Assembly (NCBI GenBank): GCA_036504095.1
Contig: DASXVS010000043.1
Span: 62,001 to 126,000, forward strand
DNA: 64,000 bases
Reading direction: 5' to 3'
From: Armatimonadota bacterium
GTDB lineage: Bacteria; Armatimonadota; DTGP01; JAKQQT01
Of this stretch, positions 16,822-23,381 are shown in pieces. Each line of letters opens with the position of its first letter. Positions within the stretch are counted from its first letter, which is position 1. The notes beneath the pieces were generated by a model, which did not search any database, was not told where the DNA came from, and was given only the letters and a program-made list of their open reading frames with translations. Position numbers and translations under genes: made by a program.

Positions 16822-17691
16822 CTAGAGGAGCCGCTCGCCCCAGCGGAGGCGTGTGCGCACTTTCTGGTAGAACGACGATTCGCCCAGCGTCACGAAATGA
16901 GCGTGGCAGGCCGCCTGGCAGACGGTGATGACGTCGCCTAGCTCAAGATCGAAAGTCACCTGGCCGTCCACGCTCACCTGGGCCGGCGCGCCGCCACCCG
17001 GGATCCGCATGGTCAGCGCCGACTCCGGTGGAATAAGCAGCGGGCGGAAGTGGAGCGCGTGGGGGCAGATGGGCGTGACGAGCAGAGCGTCAAGGGTCGG
17101 ATGCACGATCGGGCCGCCCGCAGCGAGGCTGTACGCCGTGGACCCGGTGGCGGTGCTCACCACAACGCCGTCGCCGCTGTAGATGGCCAGCGGTTCCCCA
17201 TTTACCTCGGCCTCCAGTTTGACGAGCCTCGGCGATTGCCCCCGGACGAGGGCGACGTCGTTTAGTCCCACCACGTCGTGGGTTGTTTCGCCCCCCCTCT
17301 GGCGAATGGCGCGCAGCATGGGGCGCTTTTCGATAACATAGTCGCCGGCCAGAACGCGCTCAAGCGCGGGCTCGATGGAATCCGGTTCGACCTCCGCGAG
17401 GAAGCCGAACGATCCGAACCGGACCGTGAGCATTGCGCGTTCACGCCCGCACAACGAGCGCGCGGCGGCGAGGGCCGTACCATCGCCACCCAGCACGACG
17501 ATCAGATCCGCATCGAGCACCTCGTCGTCTGTGCCGCCTGCGCCGTCCTGCACGCAGTCGGCCACGGCCTCCGTGAATACCGGCGTGACTCCGCGGGACC
17601 GCAGGAATCGAATCAGGGTTCCGGCCATTGCGACGGGCTCGGGCTTGTGGCAGTTTACGAACAATCCCACGCTGGAAATCGGGGTTAGCAT
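16822..17691 (-). CDS. nadK: NAD kinase
   Basis: Phosphorylates NAD to NADP. The 289-residue product has the GGDG motif (residues 68-71, LGGDGTALAAAR) and the NE/D plus SGDGVVVSTATGSTAYSLAAGG glycine-rich segment that forms the active site. Length is typical. It heads the minus-strand operon. The ATG at 17691 is only about 9 nt downstream of a TACAAT -10 element, and there is no ribosome binding site, so its mRNA is probably leaderless or nearly so. Confidence 0.96.
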   Translation of the reverse strand: MLTPISSVGLFVNCHKPEPVAMAGTLIRFLRSRGVTPVFTEAVADCVQDGAGGTDDEVLDADLIVVLGGDGTALAAARSLCGRERAMLTVRFGSFGFLAEVEPDSIEPALERVLAGDYVIEKRPMLRAIRQRGGETTHDVVGLNDVALVRGQSPRLVKLEAEVNGEPLAIYSGDGVVVSTATGSTAYSLAAGGPIVHPTLDALLVTPICPHALHFRPLLIPPESALTMRIPGGGAPAQVSVDGQVTFDLELGDVITVCQAACHAHFVTLGESSFYQKVRTRLRWGERLL

Positions 17692-17700
17692 CTCACGGGC

Positions 17701-17709
17701 ATTGTAGCA
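17701..17709 (-). promoter_or_regulatory. Extended -10 promoter for nadK
   Basis: On the minus strand the sequence reads TGC-TACAAT, an extended -10 box. Its 3' end is 9 nt from the nadK ATG, placing the expected transcription start within about 3 nt of the codon. It faces away from the folC promoter in the same 110-bp gap. Confidence 0.6.
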
Positions 17710-17789
17710 GGATGCGCGATTTCGCGCGCTGACTTCCGACGGACCGCAGCGAGGATACGGATGGCCGTCCAGGTTTCGACCACAGGCAC

Positions 17790-17795
17790 TATAAT
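17790..17795 (+). promoter_or_regulatory. -10 element (TATAAT) giving a leaderless folC mRNA
   Basis: A perfect TATAAT ends 6 nt before the GTG start of folC. The expected transcription start therefore coincides with the start codon. No ribosome binding site fits in the gap, which fits leaderless translation. Confidence 0.65.
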
Positions 17796-17801
17796 GCGTT
17801 A

Positions 17802-19118
17802 GTGACTTTCCCCGAGGCAGTTGAATACTTTTCGTCGCTTCACGCTTTCGGCTGGCGCCTAGACCTCAGCCGAATGCAAGCCCTGTGCGAGCGGCTCGAC
17901 CATCCGGAACGGTCGTTCAAATCGGTCCATGTAGCCGGCACGAATGGCAAGGGCAGCACCACGGCGATGATCGCGGCCATCCTCGCCCACTCCGGGTATC
18001 GCGTCGGCTCGTACTTCTCCCCGTACGTCTTCAACGTTCGCGAGCGCGTGATGCTGGCTGACCCGAATCAATTGCCCCGGATGATCTCCGAGGAAGCGTT
18101 TTCGCGCATCCTCACCGATCTCAAACCCCACGTGGACGCCGTTGCCGCGGACGAGACGCTGGGCCAGCCGACCGAGTTCGAAGTGAAGACGATGCTGGCC
18201 TTCCTCTACTTCCGCGAGATGGCGGTCGATTGGGCGGTGCTGGAGGTGGGCCTCGGCGGACGGCTCGACGCGACCAACGTCGTGCAGCCTGAGGTCTGCG
18301 TGATCACAAACATCGGCCTCGACCATACGGAGCGCCTCGGTAATACCCTGGAGGCCATCGCGGGTGAGAAGGCCGGCATCATCAAGCGCGGCGCGGCGGT
18401 GGTGACGGCCGCGGTCGAACCTGCCCTCGGAGTGATCCGCCAGGCATACGAGGACAAGGGCGGCGCCGAGTGGGGGCGGATTATTCCCGGCGATGATGCG
18501 AACGACGGATGGCCGACCTACTATCACTGCATTCTCGAAAGCAATGGTAAGGCGCAAGGTGTAGACGCGCTGTTTACCCCTGCTCTTCCGGGGCCCGCGC
18601 AGCAGGCGAATGCCACGCTGGCCGCGCTGGCGACCCTTGCGCTGCAGATGCGCGGCGAGGCGATTCCGGACGACGCCATCGATGCCGGCCTGCAGTCGGC
18701 TTGTTTACCGGGCCGCTTCCAGATCATCCGCGAAAACCCGACGGTCATCCTCGACGGTGCGCACAACAGTGAGGCGGCGGCGGCGCTGATGTCCGCTCTG
18801 CTGGACCGCTATCCGGGCCGGGATTTGGCGCTGGTGATCGGCATGATGGGCCGGCACGCCGTCGACGGCGTGATGCACGAACTGGCGCCATACGCCGCGA
18901 AGATCATCGCCACGCAGCCAACGAACGACCGCCACCTTCCCGCGGAAGCCGTGGTCGCCGAAGCCGCCCGCTACGGACTTGATGCGCCCATCGTCATTCC
19001 CCCAATGGACGCGCTTCGCACCGCCCTCACCGACGCGAAAGAGCAGGACATAATCGTCGTCACCGGCTCGTTCTATCTGGTAGGAGACATCGACGTGGAG
19101 ATTCCGGCCAAAGGCTAG
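17802..19118 (+). CDS. folC: Folylpolyglutamate synthase / dihydrofolate synthase
   Basis: Adds glutamate to (dihydro)folate. The 438-residue product starts with GTG and has the P-loop AGTNGKGSTT (~45-54), the EVGLGGRLDATN motif, NIGLDHTERLG and ILDGAHNSEAA, all hallmarks of FolC in the Mur-ligase superfamily. The usual SPHL motif after the P-loop is SPYV here, a small departure. Length is normal. The start sits immediately downstream of its own -10 box and diverges from nadK. Confidence 0.94.
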   Translation: MTFPEAVEYFSSLHAFGWRLDLSRMQALCERLDHPERSFKSVHVAGTNGKGSTTAMIAAILAHSGYRVGSYFSPYVFNVRERVMLADPNQLPRMISEEAFSRILTDLKPHVDAVAADETLGQPTEFEVKTMLAFLYFREMAVDWAVLEVGLGGRLDATNVVQPEVCVITNIGLDHTERLGNTLEAIAGEKAGIIKRGAAVVTAAVEPALGVIRQAYEDKGGAEWGRIIPGDDANDGWPTYYHCILESNGKAQGVDALFTPALPGPAQQANATLAALATLALQMRGEAIPDDAIDAGLQSACLPGRFQIIRENPTVILDGAHNSEAAAALMSALLDRYPGRDLALVIGMMGRHAVDGVMHELAPYAAKIIATQPTNDRHLPAEAVVAEAARYGLDAPIVIPPMDALRTALTDAKEQDIIVVTGSFYLVGDIDVEIPAKG

Positions 19119-19202
19119 ATGATTCTGCGGGCGTTTGGGCATAATGATCGTGTCGCGCCGGTGGGCCATAGGAACGCTTTCTGAACGATAAGGGGGGCTG
19201 CC

Positions 19203-19763
19203 ATGATTTCGGGAGACGGAGACTGGTTTATTGCCATGTGTTGCCTGATTATGGGCCTCGCCTGGGCTCGCGAAGCCTGGGTATGCAGACCCAGCAAGCA
19301 GCATCGGCGGGCGGTCACGGCTCATTTCGGCGCCAACCTGGCACTCTGTGTCTTGGCGATTCTATGCGCTTGGGGGAAGGTCAGCCCGGCAAGCGTGCGC
19401 CACAATCTGGGGGTCTGGCTCTTCCTCGCGGTTCCCGCCGTACTTCTGTCTCTATCGATGTCCGCTATGGACCACAGAGACCGACTGCGATCCGAATGGG
19501 CCTATCGAGAAGACGATCCAGACCCTGCAGCCTATCCCACGGTTGGGTGGTGGCGGACGGCCGCTTTGTCCATCGTGTTGGCTCCAGTTCTCTGGGCAAT
19601 CTCAACTCGGACAGGAGCGGGCTACCTTGGCATTCTGGCGATATGCTGTTTCGTCGTGGCGATATTCGCATTGCCACACTGCTTGGCTGCTCGTTGGGAT
19701 TACTACTTGATTCACCGTTGGCGGAGCGCGGCTTCGACGACGAGCAATAGGCGAATGGTATAA
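19203..19763 (+). CDS. Predicted multi-pass membrane protein, unknown function
   Basis: A 186-residue protein with about five hydrophobic helices (around residues 8-22, 42-58, 70-87, 118-135 and 140-158). Charged loops include HRDRLRSEWAYREDDPDP. The start has a strong AAGGGGGG ribosome binding site at 19190-19197 and a CATAAT-like -10 upstream near 19140. I recognise no family. It is followed at once by the antitoxin-like gene, whose -10 box overlaps its last codons. Composition looks slightly less GC-rich than neighbours, which may hint at accessory DNA. Confidence 0.7.
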   Translation: MISGDGDWFIAMCCLIMGLAWAREAWVCRPSKQHRRAVTAHFGANLALCVLAILCAWGKVSPASVRHNLGVWLFLAVPAVLLSLSMSAMDHRDRLRSEWAYREDDPDPAAYPTVGWWRTAALSIVLAPVLWAISTRTGAGYLGILAICCFVVAIFALPHCLAARWDYYLIHRWRSAASTTSNRRMV

Positions 19764-19764
19764 T
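19756..19764 (+). promoter_or_regulatory. Extended -10 promoter (TGG-TATAAT) for the antitoxin-like gene
   Basis: TGGTATAAT fits the extended -10 consensus and ends 17 nt before the ATG at 19782. It overlaps the last codons of the upstream membrane-protein gene, so the small gene has its own short-leader promoter. Confidence 0.6.
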
Positions 19765-19781
19765 CCCGGTAGAAGTGCACC

Positions 19782-20012
19782 ATGGCGGTAATCGAACTGG
19801 AAGTGGATGACGCAACGGCCCGCCAGATTGCGGCGGCAACGGTGGAAGAACGCACAGCGTACGGAGATATGCTGGCGGACCTCCTTCGTGAGCGTTCTGA
19901 TCGCGACAAGGCGGGCCAGCGCCTTCGACAAGCGATGGGCGAACTAGGTAGCGAAGCCGAGGCGAAGGGGTTGACCCCGGAGGTTCTTGACGATATCCTG
20001 CGTGACGGCTAA
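19782..20012 (+). CDS. Small antitoxin-like protein
   Basis: A 76-residue acidic, helical protein (MAVIELEVDDATARQIAAAT, then AYGDMLADLLRERSD and LTPEVLDDILRDG). The short beta start followed by helices and the -DDIL- end resemble antitoxins paired with PIN toxins. Its 3' end overlaps by 11 nt a frame that starts like a PIN domain but stops after 28 codons, so this is probably an orphaned antitoxin. The family assignment rests on size, shape and context. Confidence 0.55.
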   Translation: MAVIELEVDDATARQIAAATVEERTAYGDMLADLLRERSDRDKAGQRLRQAMGELGSEAEAKGLTPEVLDDILRDG

Positions 20013-20088
20013 GCGCGTGGTATTCGATGCCGCCGTACTGGTTGGCGCGGCACTTGCTCAGTACCTACCCCTCGAAGGGCTGAGCTGA
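20002..20088 (+). pseudogene. Truncated PIN-domain toxin remnant
   Basis: A GTG at 20002 opens a frame of 28 codons that reads VTAKRVVFDAAVLVGAALA and stops at 20088. The start matches the first strand and helix of PIN toxins (consensus like VVLDTNVLVSAL), with the first catalytic Asp kept in VFDAA and the following Asn lost. The overlap with the antitoxin-like gene is the normal arrangement of such pairs. Nothing after the stop continues a PIN fold before tgt begins at 20147, so the rest has been deleted. Confidence 0.5.
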
Positions 20089-20112
20089 AGAGGCAACCTG
20101 TCCTCCTGATGG

Positions 20113-20147
20113 TTGCCGAAGGCCCGGTCGTGTCACACAATGTGACA
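20113..20147 (+). promoter_or_regulatory. tgt promoter with overlapping 7-bp palindrome
   Basis: TTGCCG (20113-20118) and CACAAT (20136-20141) are 17 bp apart, and the -10 ends 5 nt before the tgt ATG. A perfect inverted repeat TGTCACA-N3-TGTGACA (20131-20147) covers the -10 and touches the start codon. A bound regulator would block both polymerase and start, so the palindrome looks like a repressor operator. There is no ribosome binding site, so the mRNA is probably leaderless. Confidence 0.5.
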
Positions 20148-21277
20148 TGCCATTCTCCTTTTCCATCACCAAACAGGATACCAAGTGCCGGGCGCGGACC
20201 GGGGTTCTGGACATCGGTCGCGGGCCGATGCCCACGCCGCTGTTCATGCCGGTCGGCACGCGTGGGACCGTGAAGGCGATGACTCAGGGCGACCTGGAGG
20301 CCATCGGCTTTCCGATCATCCTGGGCAACACCTACCACCTGGCTACACGGCCCGGCCCCGATTACATCGAGAGCGCCGGCGGTCTGCACAGGTTCATTTC
20401 ATGGAACGGCGGCATTCTCACGGACAGCGGCGGGTATCAGGTCTTTTCCCTCGCGCACCTGCGCAAGATTTCGGACGCAGGCGTGGATTTCCGCAGCACG
20501 GTGGACGGCGCGAAGATGCACTTCGACCCCGAGACGGTGATGGATATCCAGCGCAAAATCGGCGCGGATATCATCATGGCGTTCGATGAATGCCCGCCTC
20601 ACCCCGCAACGAATGAGGAAACGCGCATCGCCACGGAACGGACGCATCGCTGGGCGGTCCGTTGTGTGGACCATTGGCGCAACGAAGGGCGGCCGGACGT
20701 GCAGAACCTGTTCCCGATCGTCCAGGGCGGCGTTTACGAGGACCTGCGGCGGGAGTCGGCGGAGTTCATCGGCGCGCTGGACACGCCGGGCGTAGCCGTT
20801 GGCGGCGTCAGCGTCGGAGAACCAAGCGAGGAGATGCTGCTCGCCGAGGAGCGCACCGTTCCCTATCTCCCGCCGCACAAACCGCGATACCTCATGGGGC
20901 TGGGGCAGCCTGAGGACATCCTGGAGGCCGTGGAACGCGGATTCGATATGTTCGACTGCGTGCTGCCGACCCGTTGCGGGCGAAATGGAACGGCCTACAC
21001 GTCGGTTGGGAGGCTGAACCTGAAGGGCTCCAAATACGCCGAGGACTACACGCCGCTCGACGAGAAGTGCTCGTGCCCGGTCTGCGCGCGATATTCCATG
21101 GCCTACATTCGGCACCTGGTACGCAGCAATGAGATGCTCGGTTCGCAACTTCTGACGTACCACAACCTGCATTTCTACCACAACCTGATGGCCGAGATCC
21201 GCGCCGCGATTGCCGAGAGCCGGTTCGCCGAGTATAAGCGGAACGCGCTGGCCAATCTCCTCCTCCGTGCGAAGTGA
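20147..21277 (+). CDS. tgt: tRNA-guanine transglycosylase
   Basis: Exchanges guanine-34 for preQ1 in queuosine tRNAs. The 376-residue product has DSGGYQVFSL, the nucleophile-region motif FDCVLPTR (Asp270), and the zinc site CSCPVC (Cys308, 310, 313) with a downstream His in YHNLHFYH. Length is normal. No queA or preQ1 genes are in the window. It lies directly upstream of the SecD-like lipoprotein and secDF; in many bacteria tgt is followed by yajC and secD, so the order is conserved apart from yajC. Confidence 0.96.
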   Translation: MPFSFSITKQDTKCRARTGVLDIGRGPMPTPLFMPVGTRGTVKAMTQGDLEAIGFPIILGNTYHLATRPGPDYIESAGGLHRFISWNGGILTDSGGYQVFSLAHLRKISDAGVDFRSTVDGAKMHFDPETVMDIQRKIGADIIMAFDECPPHPATNEETRIATERTHRWAVRCVDHWRNEGRPDVQNLFPIVQGGVYEDLRRESAEFIGALDTPGVAVGGVSVGEPSEEMLLAEERTVPYLPPHKPRYLMGLGQPEDILEAVERGFDMFDCVLPTRCGRNGTAYTSVGRLNLKGSKYAEDYTPLDEKCSCPVCARYSMAYIRHLVRSNEMLGSQLLTYHNLHFYHNLMAEIRAAIAESRFAEYKRNALANLLLRAK

Positions 21278-21350
21278 CCTTCGCCCCGGCGCGTACTCGC
21301 CGTTCGCCATTCGGGCATGCCCGTTACTACCATGCCGGCAGGGGATAGTG

Positions 21351-23108
21351 ATGCGTCATGCGGGTCTAATATTGTTGCCGGCGCTGCTTCTGATGGGCTG
21401 CGGGCGGAACAAGGTCGGCGCGAACGCCAACAGTGGCGGCGTCGAAGGCCAGCTACTGCTCTCCGCCCCTTACCGACTCCCCCTCCCGGAAAGCGTACGG
21501 CTTTCCGCGGCGCAGAAACTCCAGCGGACGCTCATCGAAAAAGGGTGGCCGGACGTTGAACTGGAAGCGTCGGCCACATCGCAGATCGCGCTGCGCATTC
21601 CGGTGGCGCCAGGTCCACGAGCGGATAAGGCGGTCAGTGACCTTCAATCGCTCCAAACGGTTCCCCCGATCCAGATGATACCGCTCACCAATGTCTGCTT
21701 TCGTTCGCCGGATGGCGTTGTGGGGCCGCTCTTCGCCCCGATTGAGTACATCGGAGGGCTGCGGTTTCGCGAGATGTCTACAGGCCGCCCGATTGACGTC
21801 GGCGAGGCAGTCGGTAGTACGTCGGGGTTCAACGCGTTCGCATCCTTCCAGATCACCGGGGCGGACATTCTCCCTGGAAGCGTAACCGGGCCTTCTCCCG
21901 AGCATGATGGATCCCGCGTCGTCACGTTCCACACCCGCACGGGCCACGTTCAGGACTGGCTGGTCGCATCGAGGACATTGCAGGCGCTGCTGATCGACGG
22001 GAAGATCGCGGCCGTTTTGAGCCCTCGCGGTGCAGAAGCGCAGGGCGCCGGCCGGCTGACGGGGTCCATGGCGGTGCAACCTGGCGGCGATGACTCGGCG
22101 GTTGCGGTGCTGAATCTGCCCCGGGCCGGAAGGGCGCCGAAAGCTGAAGACATCTCCCTGGGTCTCAGCCGGGGGGCCGTGCCGCCGCCGCCTGTGAACG
22201 TCAGGGTCTTGTACGCAGGTCCGAGGCCGTCCGGCGGGACGGGGCCTTCCCAGGGACGCTGGGGCCAGCGCCGCGGCCGCTGGGCGCAAATTGATTACAC
22301 TTTGCCCGATCGCTTTGATGGGAAGCCCGTGACGCCGGAGCTGTGCGCTCAGACGTTGAGCGCTCTTCAGGAGAGGGCGCGGGCAGCGGGCGTAGAGTCC
22401 CGCTTCGAGGCGACTGGAACGAAACGGATCACCGGGTGGGTTCGGATATTCCGCGGGCCTCGACGCACGCCGGGGACGACTTCGTACTCGCGGCTGATTC
22501 AGCGCGCCGAATGGGCCGTATTGCGCATGCGGCCCCGCGGCGAAGAGGATGGGGTCTGGACGCCGGCGTTCGAGGAAGGTTGGGTTGTCTGGCGCCGTCC
22601 GGGATCGGCCGAAACGAAGCGGACCTGTCGTGTGGAAAACCTGGCCCGGTATCTCCGCGCCGATCCTGACAATGTCCTCATCACGGCGGAGGATGCAGGG
22701 CCGGCAAGCGCCGCTTCGGACACCGGCGGTGGACGTGAAGGCAATTTGGCGAGAGTGACCGTCGCGTTGAAGCCCGCCGCCGCCGGACGCTGGAAATCAC
22801 TCTTTGCGAGGAGCCCAAGCGCAATCGCCGCCCTTTTTGTCGATGGCGTACTGATTTCGCGGTTCAGGTTGGGGGACCGGCCGCTGGCCGGCGACACAGT
22901 CTCGGTTCTGGAGAGCCGTCTGCTGCCTCTGTACGGCGGCGCCGCTCCTTCGGGGATCGAGATCTCGGAAGTGGACGCGCAGGCGCTGGCAGGCCTTCTG
23001 AACCTGCCGCCGATCAGGCTCAACTTTACGGACACTACCTATCGGATGGTGGACCGGGACGTTCAATCGTCCTCCGCCGGCTTCGCCGGACCCGCCGGAC
23101 CGAGATAA
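21351..23108 (+). CDS. Lipoprotein with two SecD-like periplasmic domains (candidate new export factor)
   Basis: The 585-residue product starts with a lipoprotein signal peptide ending LLLMGC (lipid Cys17). The N-terminal half has a segment FQITGADILPGSV followed by VTFHTRTGHVQDWL and LLIDGKIAAVLSP. These match in order the SecD head-domain blocks IIVTGSDLKP, MEFNDKGAKKFADY and VVLNGQIQQAPRI of the neighbouring SecDF. The C-terminal half repeats the pattern more weakly (NVLITAEDAGP, TVALKPAAAGRWKSLF, ALFVDGVLISRF). There are no membrane helices after the signal. I infer a duplicated, channel-free SecD P1-like lipoprotein. The ATG at 21351 gives a proper signal peptide; the longer in-frame start does not. 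Confidence 0.65.
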   Translation: MRHAGLILLPALLLMGCGRNKVGANANSGGVEGQLLLSAPYRLPLPESVRLSAAQKLQRTLIEKGWPDVELEASATSQIALRIPVAPGPRADKAVSDLQSLQTVPPIQMIPLTNVCFRSPDGVVGPLFAPIEYIGGLRFREMSTGRPIDVGEAVGSTSGFNAFASFQITGADILPGSVTGPSPEHDGSRVVTFHTRTGHVQDWLVASRTLQALLIDGKIAAVLSPRGAEAQGAGRLTGSMAVQPGGDDSAVAVLNLPRAGRAPKAEDISLGLSRGAVPPPPVNVRVLYAGPRPSGGTGPSQGRWGQRRGRWAQIDYTLPDRFDGKPVTPELCAQTLSALQERARAAGVESRFEATGTKRITGWVRIFRGPRRTPGTTSYSRLIQRAEWAVLRMRPRGEEDGVWTPAFEEGWVVWRRPGSAETKRTCRVENLARYLRADPDNVLITAEDAGPASAASDTGGGREGNLARVTVALKPAAAGRWKSLFARSPSAIAALFVDGVLISRFRLGDRPLAGDTVSVLESRLLPLYGGAAPSGIEISEVDAQALAGLLNLPPIRLNFTDTTYRMVDRDVQSSSAGFAGPAGPR

Positions 23109-23227
23109 ACACGGCGGAGCGTATGGCCAATGCAACTCGCGCGGCGTAATCGCCCGGCAGCGGTGATCGCCGCCACATTATTATCAGGCGCGCATGACAC
23201 GGCGGATTTGATTTGGCCCCGCCCGCG

Positions 23228-23236
23228 TGGTAAAAT
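23228..23236 (+). promoter_or_regulatory. Extended -10 promoter (TGG-TAAAAT) upstream of secDF
   Basis: TGGTAAAAT fits the extended -10 form, so transcription would start near 23243. That is immediately before a GC-rich hairpin with a T-run, and about 140 nt upstream of the secDF start. Confidence 0.5.
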
Positions 23237-23246
23237 GCAACCGTAC

Positions 23247-23281
23247 CCCGCCCCATAGCGCGACGCTACGGGCGGGTTTTT
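23247..23281 (+). terminator. Terminator-like hairpin in the secDF leader
   Basis: CCCGCCC (23247-23253) pairs with GGGCGGG (23270-23276), with an inner TAGC/GCTA stem and a 5-nt loop, followed by TTTTT. It can end transcription from the lipoprotein gene. It also lies at the extreme 5' end of the transcript from the adjacent -10 box, so it may act as an attenuator or a 5'-protective stem for secDF. Confidence 0.6.
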
Positions 23282-23381
23282 ATTGACGGGCAGAGCATTC
23301 GGCCGCCTGTCTTCGGCCGTCCATGATTTGGATGGTTACACTTCGTTACCCAACCCAATCGGTTGGAGGGGGTTTCCTTCC

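Noticed and set aside
23283-23381. N-terminal extension of SecDF from the TTG at 23283
   Set aside because: It would start inside the T-run of the leader hairpin and lacks a ribosome binding site, while GGAGG precedes the TTG at 23382 and the first helix follows directly.
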